This document shows positions 31,848-40,187 of a DNA stretch of 41,666 nucleotides, one piece after another; within the stretch, counting starts at the first letter, position 1; each line of letters begins with the position of its first letter. A program made the translations under genes and the position numbers. The DNA is from Alphaproteobacteria bacterium (GTDB taxonomy: Bacteria > Pseudomonadota > Alphaproteobacteria > Sphingomonadales > Sphingomonadaceae). The DNA lies in NCBI GenBank assembly GCA_018823905.1, contig JAHJHL010000206.1, positions 1 to 41,666 of the forward strand, given 5' to 3'. The notes below the pieces were generated by a model that saw nothing but the letters and a program-made list of their open reading frames with translations, was not told the origin of the DNA and made no database searches.

Positions 31848-32705
31848 ATGCTAGCCGACATGGAATATGGAACAATGCCAAGTGTCTCGCGCACCTATGC
31901 CGGGTTTCAGCTGGAGCGATCTGGCGCGCTGGAAATACTGACGCTCGACAGGCCCGACCGGCTGAATGCGATCGATCCAGCGATGGCGCTAGATTTGACC
32001 CGATATTTCCGGGAAAAACGTGACGACGATCAAGTGCGCGTGATCGTGATGCGCGGGGCTGGCCGCGCTTTTTGCGCGGGCGTAGACTTGAAGGCTTCGA
32101 GCGAAGCTGCCCCCGATCAACGGTTTGGCAATGCGGGCGTTCGCGCTGAACTCTCCATCCAGAGCGCGAACCGCGAATTCATCCTGGAAATGCGTCGTTG
32201 CCCGCAGCCGATCGTTGCCCAGCTTCACGGCGCCGTGTGCGGCGCCGGATTCGCGCTGGCGCTGGCAGCCGACATCCGCATCGCTGCCCGTGATGCGCTG
32301 ATGAATTGCGCTTTCGTGAACGTCGGATTGGGCGGATGCGACATTGGGGTCAGCTATTTGTTGCCGCGCCTGGTCGGCGCTTCGGTCGCGTCCCTGCTCA
32401 TTTTGACGGGAGAATTCATCGATGCGGAACGCGCTCATGCCCTCGGGCTAGTATCGCGCATGGTCGAAGACGCGGGCGAACTCGACGAAGCCGGACGCAC
32501 CATGGCAGACCGTCTTCTGAAGGTCGCGCCAAGCGCGCTGCGGTTGTCGAAGGAGGCGCTTCGTCACGCGATCGACGCCGCCTCGATCGAGGCAGTCGTA
32601 GCGATGGAAGATCGCAACCAAGTATTGTGCGCGCGGACGGAGGACTTTCACGAGGCAATGGCAGCCTTTTTTGAGCGCCGCCCGGCCATATGGCGCGACG
32701 CGTGA
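31848..32705 (+). CDS. Enoyl-CoA hydratase/isomerase family protein
   Basis: A 285-residue crotonase-fold protein. The two oxyanion-hole segments are visible: GRAFCAGVDLKA and LHGAVCGAGFALALAADIRIA, followed by FVNVGLGGCDIGVSYLLPR where catalytic acids usually lie. It would hydrate or rearrange an unsaturated acyl-CoA. The start may be ATG 31848 or ATG 31875, the latter giving a more usual length. The MFS gene overlaps its end by 16 bases, so the two are translationally linked. It is the first gene to the right of the island edge and is distinctly G+C-rich. Confidence 0.9.
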   Translation: MLADMEYGTMPSVSRTYAGFQLERSGALEILTLDRPDRLNAIDPAMALDLTRYFREKRDDDQVRVIVMRGAGRAFCAGVDLKASSEAAPDQRFGNAGVRAELSIQSANREFILEMRRCPQPIVAQLHGAVCGAGFALALAADIRIAARDALMNCAFVNVGLGGCDIGVSYLLPRLVGASVASLLILTGEFIDAERAHALGLVSRMVEDAGELDEAGRTMADRLLKVAPSALRLSKEALRHAIDAASIEAVVAMEDRNQVLCARTEDFHEAMAAFFERRPAIWRDA

Positions 32706-33988
32706 CAACGCCGCGCCATCCCACCGATCCCCGGCTGGCGCTCGCAATCCTACTCGCGGTCTATTGCTTCAACTTCATCGACCGCACGATCGTTTCCATT
32801 CTTCAGGAACCCCTCAAGCAGGAACTGGGGCTGAGCGACACGCAGCTAGGCCTGATTTCCGGCACTGCTTTCGCGCTCTTCTATTCGACCCTCGGGGTGC
32901 CAATTGCGCGCATCGCCGAACGCGTGGATCGCCCGCGGATCATCGCCATCGCACTGGCGACCTGGTCGCTGATGACAATGCTGTGCGGCTTTGCGACCAA
33001 TTTCGCGCAGCTTTTCCTGTGCCGGGTCGGGGTCGGCATCGGCGAAGCCGGCGGGACGCCCCCCGCGCACGCGCTGTTGTCGGAGATTTTTCCTCCCGAA
33101 CGCCGAGCAACGGCCATCTCCGTCTATTCGCTTGGCGTTCCGCTGGGTATATTGTTCGGCGCGGTTGCGGGCGGCGCGATCGGCGAGGCGCTAGGCTGGC
33201 GCATCGCCTTCATGCTGGTCGGCGCCCCCGGCCTGATTCTGGCGGTCATCGTGTTTGTTGTCATCAAGGATCCTCGGTCGGTTGCGGCAACCGACCGCGC
33301 CGTGGCAACGCCGCCGCCCTCGCTTCCTCAGGCTATCACCTATCTCGCATCGCGCCGCAGTTTCATCCATCTGACCGCCGGAATTACCGTCGCATCGACG
33401 GCCGGATATGGCATTCTGGCGTTTACCGCGCCCTTCCTGATGCGGCAATTCGACATGGGGCTCACTGCCGCCGGGTCGGCGACCGGACTCGTCTCGGGGC
33501 TCGCGGCGGGCACCGGGACGCTTCTCGGCGGCGTACTGGTCGACCGGGCCATGCGGCGCGACCGGCGGTTTGGAGCGTGGATTCCGGCGGCGGGCCTGAT
33601 GCTGGCGACGCCGTTGTCGATCACCGCCTATATGCAGGGCGAATGGATCGCCGTCGTCGCGCTGCTCACCGTGTCGGGCGTGGCACAATTCCTTTATCTC
33701 GGCCCGACCTATGCGCTGGTCCAGTCGCTCGTCGGGGCGCGCATGCGCGCCACCGCAAGCGCGCTCGTCTTGCTCACGGTCAATCTGGTCGGGCTCGGTA
33801 TCGGGCCGCCGCTGACCGGCTGGCTTAGCGACCATTTCATGTCCGTCCAGGCCGAAGGCACAGCAGACCCAGCTGCGGCGGGTTTACGCATAGCGCTGAG
33901 CCTGATCGCCACCCTCTATCTGTGGGGCGCGTGCCACTATCTGCTCGCCGCCCGCCATTTGGCCGCCGACCTCGACCGGGCAGATTAG
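32690..33988 (+). CDS. MFS transporter (spinster-like)
   Basis: A 432-residue membrane protein with about 12 predicted hydrophobic segments. Motifs typical of spinster-type MFS proteins in sphingomonads are present: LLAVYCFNFIDRTIVSILQ in TM1, GVPIARIAERVDRP between TM2 and TM3, and RVGVGIGEAGGTPPAHALLS in TM4. It probably carries an organic acid or other hydrophobic carboxylate across the inner membrane; direction and substrate are unknown. It overlaps the enoyl-CoA hydratase gene by 16 bases. Confidence 0.9.
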   Translation: MARRVTTPRHPTDPRLALAILLAVYCFNFIDRTIVSILQEPLKQELGLSDTQLGLISGTAFALFYSTLGVPIARIAERVDRPRIIAIALATWSLMTMLCGFATNFAQLFLCRVGVGIGEAGGTPPAHALLSEIFPPERRATAISVYSLGVPLGILFGAVAGGAIGEALGWRIAFMLVGAPGLILAVIVFVVIKDPRSVAATDRAVATPPPSLPQAITYLASRRSFIHLTAGITVASTAGYGILAFTAPFLMRQFDMGLTAAGSATGLVSGLAAGTGTLLGGVLVDRAMRRDRRFGAWIPAAGLMLATPLSITAYMQGEWIAVVALLTVSGVAQFLYLGPTYALVQSLVGARMRATASALVLLTVNLVGLGIGPPLTGWLSDHFMSVQAEGTADPAAAGLRIALSLIATLYLWGACHYLLAARHLAADLDRAD

Positions 33989-34078
33989 CTATTGCCCGTT
34001 ACGCAACGCGCGTTGGGATGTTCGCGATACCGGCGCCCGGCGCATTGCGCTTACGGATCGTCGCGAAAGGAAGTCCGG

Positions 34079-35119
34079 ATGGTTCAGCAGGGAGAAAGGT
34101 CAGCAGATTCAGCACCGCGCGAACTCGACGTACGTCTGACCGAACTGCTCGAAACCTGCATCGAGGGGCTGCGCGGACCGCTCACGATAGGAGCACTGAC
34201 CGGCGGACGGTCGAACCCCACATTCCTGCTGCACGCGCACGAGCAATGTTTCGTGCTTCGCAGCCGCCCCGCCGCGGCAAGTTCACCTTCGGCGCACCGG
34301 ATCGACCGCGAGGTACGGGTGCTGCAAGCGCTCGAAGGATCGGATGTTCCCGTACCCCGCGTGCTGCTGCACGTCGCCGACGCCTCTTATTTCGGCGCGC
34401 CCTTCTATCTGATGACGCTGGTGGACGGCGAAGCGATCGAAGACCCCGCACTGCCGGACCTTGCCGATTCGCTGCGCACGCGAGCCTATCATCGGGCAAT
34501 CGATATATTGGCGAGCCTGCACAATCTGTCGCCCGATGCGATCGGGCTGGCCGGCTTTGGCGGGCAAGGCGACTATAATGCGCGGCAATTGACCCGCTGG
34601 TCGGGCCAGATGGCGAGCGACGGCAGCGTGCCGCCCGCGCTGCTCGAACTGGGCAGCGTGCTTACGCGGACGTTGCCGCGACAGACGCGGACAAGCGTGG
34701 TGCACGGCGACTATCGCTTCGGGAACTTGTTGCAATCGGAAGGAGCAATCTCCGCTGTCCTCGACTGGGAACTGTCGACGCTGGGCGACCCGTTCGCCGA
34801 CCTTGCCTATTTCCTGTTACCGTTCGATCTGCCGCGCGGCGGTTTGCTCCTGCGCGGCCTATCCGAAAAGCACCGGCGGGACAGCGGCATTCCTGACCGC
34901 GAAACCCTCGCAAGCCGCTATTGTCGCGCGACCGGTCAGCCTCTGCCATCCGGCTGGCCTGCCTATCGCGCCTTCGCGCTTTTTCGCACGGCAGCCATCG
35001 CCCACGGGGTTTTCCATCGGCAGACCGCTGGCGCCCTCACGGCTCATCAAGCCTGTCAACTCGACGAACTTGCCGAAATCGGACTGGCCATTCTGGGCCG
35101 TAACGCTCCCCTCCCATGA
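34079..35119 (+). CDS. APH-like phosphotransferase family protein (ACAD10-type)
   Basis: A 346-residue protein of the aminoglycoside-phosphotransferase fold. GGRSNPTFLL in the nucleotide-binding lobe, VVHGDYRFGNLL with the catalytic Asp, and VLDWELSTLGDPFADLAYF with the metal-binding Asp are all present. Such proteins next to acyl-CoA dehydrogenases are thought to phosphorylate hydroxyacyl substrates before elimination, as for human ACAD10/11 (family knowledge, applied here by inference). ATG 34079 follows GGAAG; the longer frame from 33992 is unlikely. It lies 14 bases upstream of the acyl-CoA dehydrogenase gene, fitting that pairing. It is not an antibiotic-resistance gene on this evidence. 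Confidence 0.87.
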   Translation: MVQQGERSADSAPRELDVRLTELLETCIEGLRGPLTIGALTGGRSNPTFLLHAHEQCFVLRSRPAAASSPSAHRIDREVRVLQALEGSDVPVPRVLLHVADASYFGAPFYLMTLVDGEAIEDPALPDLADSLRTRAYHRAIDILASLHNLSPDAIGLAGFGGQGDYNARQLTRWSGQMASDGSVPPALLELGSVLTRTLPRQTRTSVVHGDYRFGNLLQSEGAISAVLDWELSTLGDPFADLAYFLLPFDLPRGGLLLRGLSEKHRRDSGIPDRETLASRYCRATGQPLPSGWPAYRAFALFRTAAIAHGVFHRQTAGALTAHQACQLDELAEIGLAILGRNAPLP

Positions 35120-35133
35120 AAGGATGACATCCC

Positions 35134-36441
35134 ATGAATTTCGAATATTCCGACCGCTGCAAGGCGCTGCTGGAAAGCCTGCAATCCTTCATGGAGAGGC
35201 ACGTCTATCCCAACGAGCGCACGATCTATGATCAGGTTTTCGCGCAACCCGATGATTTTCGCCAATGGCAGCCGCTGGAGATATTGGAGGAATTGAAGGT
35301 CAAGGCGCGCGCCGCCGGGCTGTGGAACCTGTTCCTGCCGGATAGCGAACTGGGACCGAACCTTGGCAATCTCGATTACGCACCGTTGGCCGAGATCATG
35401 GGCCGGTCCTATTGGGCGCCCGAAATCTTTAATTGCGACGCGCCCAATACGGGCAATATGGAAGTGCTCGTCCGCTATGGAACGCCCGCGCAACAGGACC
35501 GCTGGCTGCGCCCGCTCCTCGACGGGACGGTCCGGTCGGCCTTTGCGATGACCGAGCCGGCGGTCGCGTCGTCCGACGCAACGAACATCGGGACGCGAAT
35601 TCGCCGCGATGGCGACGATTATGTGATCAGCGGCCGCAAATGGTGGACGTCGGGTGCAGGGGATCCGCGCTGCGAGATCATGATCGTAATGGGCCAGAAC
35701 GATCCCGACAATCCGAACCGCCACGCGCGCCAGTCGATGATCCTCGTGCCGACCGCCACGCCCGGCGTCCATATCCGCCGCTACCTTCCGATTTTCGGAA
35801 TCAGCGACGCCCCCCACGGGCATATGGAAACGATCTTCGACGATGTGCGCGTGCCGGTCGAAAACATGCTGCTCGGCGAAGGCCGCGGGTTCGAGATCGC
35901 ACAAGGCCGCCTGGGGCCGGGCCGCATCCACCATTGCATGCGCCTGATCGGCGTTGCCGACCGCGCGCTGGAACGCCTGTGCCGTCGCCTGTCGGAGCGC
36001 ACGACGTTCGGCGAGGTGATCGCCGACCAGTCGCTCTGGCGCTTCCGCATTGCCGAGGCGCGCTGCCGTATCGAGCAGGCACGGCTGATGACGCTGAAAG
36101 CGGCCTGGATAATGGACGTCGCCGGCAACAAGGCGGCCAGGGCCGAGATCGCGATGATCAAGATCATCATTCCGCGCATGGCAGCGGAAATCGTCGATTT
36201 GGCGATCCAAGCGTTCGGCGGCGGCGGCTTTGCCGACACCGTGCTGACTATGGCTTATGTCTATGCGCGCACGACGCAGGTCGCGGACGGCCCAGACGAG
36301 GTACACTCGAACCAGCTCGCACGCCTTGAACTTGCCCGCCATGCCGCCGCCGATCCCGCCACAACCGCCGGCGAAGGCCAGGTAATGATCGCGCAGGGAC
36401 GCGATTATGAGCGGATCGAGAAATGGGCGCTCGGCTGCTGA
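35134..36441 (+). CDS. Acyl-CoA dehydrogenase family protein
   Basis: A 435-residue flavoprotein of the ACAD10/11-like group, slightly longer than typical 380-residue enzymes. Motifs seen are [16 protein letters not shown], the FAD-contact segment, [19 protein letters not shown], and the C-terminal [12 protein letters not shown] with [14 protein letters not shown]. The preceding APH-like kinase gene suggests a combined kinase/dehydrogenase step on a 4-hydroxyacyl-CoA or related ester. The DNA continues directly into a LysR gene 52 bases on. Confidence 0.92.
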   Translation: MNFEYSDRCKALLESLQSFMERHVYPNERTIYDQVFAQPDDFRQWQPLEILEELKVKARAAGLWNLFLPDSELGPNLGNLDYAPLAEIMGRSYWAPEIFNCDAPNTGNMEVLVRYGTPAQQDRWLRPLLDGTVRSAFAMTEPAVASSDATNIGTRIRRDGDDYVISGRKWWTSGAGDPRCEIMIVMGQNDPDNPNRHARQSMILVPTATPGVHIRRYLPIFGISDAPHGHMETIFDDVRVPVENMLLGEGRGFEIAQGRLGPGRIHHCMRLIGVADRALERLCRRLSERTTFGEVIADQSLWRFRIAEARCRIEQARLMTLKAAWIMDVAGNKAARAEIAMIKIIIPRMAAEIVDLAIQAFGGGGFADTVLTMAYVYARTTQVADGPDEVHSNQLARLELARHAAADPATTAGEGQVMIAQGRDYERIEKWALGC

Positions 36442-36493
36442 GGCTTCGGCTTCACGCGGCGATCCTGCTGGTGTAGATGGAAGGGAGGGAGGC

Positions 36494-37402
36494 TTGAGCA
36501 AAACCATCCGACGTCAGGCACCTCCGCTCGAGGCCATCGAAGCCTTCATTCTTGCGACGCGCTCGGCCAGCTTTCGTGACGCGGCCGACCGGCTTGCGCT
36601 CAGTCCATCCGCTTTTTCGCGGCGCATTCAGGCGCTGGAAGCCTTTGTGGGCGTGGCCCTGTTCGTTCGTAGCAAGGGCACCGTCACGCTGTCGCGGACC
36701 GGCGAGCGCTATCTGCGGACGATCGAGCCGGCGATCGATTCGATCCGCCGTGCCACCGTCGATCTGCAGGCCGAGCGCGGCGGCATGGCGCTGCGCGTCG
36801 TGGTTCCGCAATCCTTTGCTCTTGGCTGGCTGATCCCCAATCTGACCGATTTCCGGCAAAAGTATCCCGAGGTGAACGTCGAACTGCGGATCGGCCGCGA
36901 CATCGACGATCTGCGCCGCGGCCACGCCGACGTCGCCATTTATGTGGGACCCGGCGATATCGGATCGATGCCCGCGATCCGCCTCGTACCGATCAACGGC
37001 ATATTGGCGTCGGCACCGGCGCTCGCGTCGGGCGATCCGTTGCCGACGGGCCTTTCCGACCTCGCGCGCACCGACCGGCTGGCGATCTATCGTCCCGAAG
37101 GGCTGTGGGAACGCTGGCTACGCAATATGAAATATGATGGCCCGCCGCTCGCACCGCCAACCTACTATGAAGCGCAATTCCTCATGTTCGAGGCGGCCGC
37201 GGCCGGACTGGGTGTCGCGATCGTGGCGCCGATCCTTGCGCATCGTCTGATCGAACAGGGGCGCCTCATCCAGATCGGCACTTGCGAAGCGCCACTTGGC
37301 ATCGACTATTATCTCGTCTTCGCGGACGAGGCGGTCCAGCGTCGACCTGATGCGATCAAATTCCGGAGCTGGATGAGTGAGGGGCTGGCGCGATTTGGCT
37401 GA
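36494..37402 (+). CDS. LysR-family transcriptional regulator (GcvA-like)
   Basis: A 302-residue regulator. The N-terminal winged helix-turn-helix includes LEAIEAFILATRSASFRDA and LSPSAFSRRIQALEAFVG, followed by the usual RTGERYLRTI. The effector domain follows (LRVVVPQSFALGWLIPNL, HADVAIYVG). I place the start at TTG 36494, preceded by GGGAGGGAGG; an ATG at 36407 would lie inside the acyl-CoA dehydrogenase gene. It probably controls the neighbouring CoA-ester genes. Confidence 0.88.
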   Translation: MSKTIRRQAPPLEAIEAFILATRSASFRDAADRLALSPSAFSRRIQALEAFVGVALFVRSKGTVTLSRTGERYLRTIEPAIDSIRRATVDLQAERGGMALRVVVPQSFALGWLIPNLTDFRQKYPEVNVELRIGRDIDDLRRGHADVAIYVGPGDIGSMPAIRLVPINGILASAPALASGDPLPTGLSDLARTDRLAIYRPEGLWERWLRNMKYDGPPLAPPTYYEAQFLMFEAAAAGLGVAIVAPILAHRLIEQGRLIQIGTCEAPLGIDYYLVFADEAVQRRPDAIKFRSWMSEGLARFG

Positions 37403-37408
37403 GCGGTG

Positions 37409-38338
37409 TCACCCGCCAGAGTGATTCAACCGAAGGCCGGGGCGCGGCCAATGCATCGCGGCGATGCGACCGGTTCCCGACAGGGTGATATAGGCCGTTC
37501 GCATGTCGGCGCCGCCAAAGCATATGTTGGTCGTGAAGATGTCGGGCGTCGACACGAAATCGACCAGATCGCCTTCCGGGGAAATGACCGAAATGCCTGG
37601 TTCACCGATCGTCGCCACACAGATATTGCCGCATTCTTCGACTGCCAAACTGTCGAAGAAGCGAAAACCGGCGGGGCGGTGGAGGAAACGGCCCCCGTGC
37701 CCGAACAGATTGGGATGCGGGGCGATCTCACCCGACCCCGCAAGATCGAATGCCCAAAGTTGGCAGGTATAAGTCTCTGCGATATAAAGCGTGCGGCCGT
37801 CGGGTGACAGACCGATGCCATTGGGGTTTTCCAGCGGAAAGATCACTTCGCGGATGAAGCTGCCGTCGGCTTTGGCGTAGAACACCCCGACCCGGTCCCG
37901 CTCGCGGTGGAAGGATTTTCCATGATCGGTAAACCAGAATCCACCTCGGTCGTCGAACACCAGATCGTTCGGCCCGCGCAGCGCAATCCCATCGGCTTCA
38001 GTATAGAGCGTCATGACCTCGCCGGTTTCTGCATCGACGCGCTGGATCGAACCGCCTGCATAGGTCGCCGCCGGACCGACGGGAATGTTGATCCCATAGG
38101 CTTCGACGTGACCAAATTCGAATCCGCCGTTGTTACAAACATAAATCGCGCCATCGGGGCCGATCGCTGCGCCATTGGGACCGCCCGGCAGCGACGCGAC
38201 GACCCGTCTGCTTCCATCGACGGCGATACGCGTCAGACATTGCCCGCGAATTTCAACCACGAGAACACTGCCGTCGGCAAACGCGACCGGCCCCTCCGGA
38301 AAGGCTAGATCAGCAGCGAAATCGTCAATGCCCGTCAC
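37409..38338 (-). CDS. SMP-30/gluconolactonase-like beta-propeller protein
   Basis: A 309-residue SMP-30/LRE family protein. It opens with FPEGPVAFADGSVLVVE, which holds the metal-binding Glu, and continues with GGPNGAAIGPDGAIYVCNNGG, here in part, then RGPNDLVFDDRGGFWFTD with Asn and Asp ligands and ENPNGIGLSPDGRTLYIAET. These proteins hydrolyse lactones. The GTG start at 38338 follows GGGAGG by seven bases and lies one base after the stop of the upstream CoA ligase gene, so the two form an operon. Its job may be to open a lactone made in side-chain degradation (inference). Confidence 0.88.
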   Translation of the reverse strand: MTGIDDFAADLAFPEGPVAFADGSVLVVEIRGQCLTRIAVDGSRRVVASLPGGPNGAAIGPDGAIYVCNNGGFEFGHVEAYGINIPVGPAATYAGGSIQRVDAETGEVMTLYTEADGIALRGPNDLVFDDRGGFWFTDHGKSFHRERDRVGVFYAKADGSFIREVIFPLENPNGIGLSPDGRTLYIAETYTCQLWAFDLAGSGEIAPHPNLFGHGGRFLHRPAGFRFFDSLAVEECGNICVATIGEPGISVISPEGDLVDFVSTPDIFTTNICFGGADMRTAYITLSGTGRIAAMHWPRPGLRLNHSGG

Positions 38339-38339
38339 A

Positions 38340-39947
38340 TCATGCCTCCCTCTTGGCCGATGCATCGCGCAGGTTCTTGCGCGACAATTTGCCCGCAGCG
38401 GTTCGCGGCAACGCGTCGTGGATTTCCAACCGGGCGGGCAGTTCATGCCGTCCCAGCTTGTCCGAAAGGAACGCGCGCAATTGCGCAAGGTCCAACGCCT
38501 GCCCCGCCCGCAGCTTGACCGCGGCGACAGCGATTTCACCGCGATAATTGTCGGCCGCTCCATAGACGAGCGCCTCTGCAACCGCAGGATGCTCATAAAT
38601 TGCTTCCTCCACCATCCGCGGGTAGACATTGAATCCCGATGAGATGATCAGATCCTTTTTGCGATCGACAAGATGGATTTGGCCTCGCGCATCGATGAAT
38701 CCCAAGTCGCCGGTCAAAAGGCGCCCTGCGGCAAAAGCCTCCGCGCTCTCTTCCGGCCGGTTCCAATAGCCTCGCATCACGTTGGGGCCGCTGATCGCAA
38801 TCTCACCCGTCTCGCCCACCGCAGCGGGCAAGCGGTCGCCATCGAACGACAATATCTCGACGGTAGCGCCCGGCAGCGGATAGCCAATCGCGGCGGCCTC
38901 ATTGATTTCGTCCGACCTGCTGAGCGTGCCCGCGCCGCAGGTCTCGGTCATCCCCCAGCCGACGACGAGCGGGCGGCCGATCAACTGCGCCAGGCGCGCC
39001 GCCACCTCACCGGGAAGCGGAGCGCCGCCGGACACGCAGTAAACGAGAGAAGACAGGTCATATTCGGCGATATTCGGCATTTCGAGCAGTGCGATGAACA
39101 TCGTTGGCACGCCGAAAAAGAAGGTGGCGCCACCGCGGCCGATATCCTCCAGCGTCTGTTCGGGATCGAACCGGTCGCGCAAAAGGACCGTTTCGCCATG
39201 GGCGACCGCGCGGAGCATGACGCCTACCAGCGCGTAGATATGGAACAGCGGCAGCACGTCGATATGGCGTTCGCGACCCGGCCGCCAGCCTGAGGTTGCC
39301 GCGATTGCGGCGTCGAACATCGCAACCGCGCTGACCAGATTACCGTGCGTGATCATCGCGCCCTTCGGCGTGCCCGTCGTCCCGCCGGTGTATTGGATGA
39401 GCGCGAGGTCATCGGAGGTGACGTGGACGGCCGGACAGGACGAGGTAGTCGCAATCATCGCATCGAGCGATGCCATGCCCGCGCCGGATACGGCGACGGG
39501 GTCTGCCCCCTGCCAATAAGCGTCGCTGCCGATCAGCGCGAGGTCGACCACACCTTCCGCAAGTAGCGCTGCGGCATTGCTGGAAAATGGCTCGGCGTCG
39601 AGCGTGGCGACGACCCGCGCGCCGGTATCGGCGAGCTTGAAGCGCAGCTCTCGGGCAGCGTCTAGCGGGGTCAAATTCACGACGACCGCGCCCAACTGCA
39701 TCGCCGCGAAGAACAAGATAGGGTAGTGCGGTGTGTTCGGCAAATATAGTGCGATCCTGTCGCCTTTTTCTACGCCATACTTCGCTAGGTTTCCGGCTAC
39801 ATTCGCCACCGAGTCCGCAATTTCGCCGAAGGACAACAGACAGCCATCGAATTCGATCATTGTCCGCTCGGCGAAACGGAGCCCCGCCTCCCCCAACAAC
39901 CTGCCGACATCATGCGCCTTCACACCGGACGCTAATAACTGGGTCAT
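38340..39947 (-). CDS. Acyl-CoA synthetase (AMP-forming), right-hand block
   Basis: A 535-residue ANL ligase: phosphate loop YTGGTTGTPKGAM, WGMTETCGAG, TGDLGFIDARGQIHLVDRKKD, SSGFNVYPRMVEE and the catalytic-lysine motif PRTAAGKLSRKNL. It is the third CoA ligase in the window and the most canonical at the C-terminus. The start ATG 39947 has AGGAA upstream; a longer frame to 40082 has no family similarity. It is followed by the lactonase gene and is divergent from the TonB receptor gene. Between the two lie 240 bases in which I see no clear operator. Confidence 0.92.
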   Translation of the reverse strand: MTQLLASGVKAHDVGRLLGEAGLRFAERTMIEFDGCLLSFGEIADSVANVAGNLAKYGVEKGDRIALYLPNTPHYPILFFAAMQLGAVVVNLTPLDAARELRFKLADTGARVVATLDAEPFSSNAAALLAEGVVDLALIGSDAYWQGADPVAVSGAGMASLDAMIATTSSCPAVHVTSDDLALIQYTGGTTGTPKGAMITHGNLVSAVAMFDAAIAATSGWRPGRERHIDVLPLFHIYALVGVMLRAVAHGETVLLRDRFDPEQTLEDIGRGGATFFFGVPTMFIALLEMPNIAEYDLSSLVYCVSGGAPLPGEVAARLAQLIGRPLVVGWGMTETCGAGTLSRSDEINEAAAIGYPLPGATVEILSFDGDRLPAAVGETGEIAISGPNVMRGYWNRPEESAEAFAAGRLLTGDLGFIDARGQIHLVDRKKDLIISSGFNVYPRMVEEAIYEHPAVAEALVYGAADNYRGEIAVAAVKLRAGQALDLAQLRAFLSDKLGRHELPARLEIHDALPRTAAGKLSRKNLRDASAKREA

Positions 39948-40187
39948 CACAGTTCCTCTTGCCGATCGTTGCTTTGCTCCAAGCGGACGGAGCCGGACGG
40001 CCATAGCGCCGATATCGCGTCGTCTTTGTTGCGGAGGCTGCAACTGGCTTTGCGCCGTGCGCATGGCCATCGCATTGTGCATGGCGCAATCCCAATCGCA
40101 GACCGATCAATAGCCGCGCCGGCCGTTCTCCCGCATCCTGCCAATCGGACGAACCGGCACGAATTCGTCGCAGTGGGGAGAGCGGAT

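Noticed and set aside
32671..33828. 385-residue plus-strand frame overlapping the MFS gene
   Set aside because: It is out of frame with the transporter, which has continuous hydrophobic segments; this frame is a polar shadow.
34079..35119. Aminoglycoside resistance gene
   Set aside because: The fold matches the APH superfamily, but the pairing with an acyl-CoA dehydrogenase and the ACAD10-like motifs point to metabolism.
35056..36507. 483-residue minus-strand open frame
   Set aside because: It is antisense to the acyl-CoA dehydrogenase, whose family motifs are clear; the antisense translation is Arg- and His-rich without domains.
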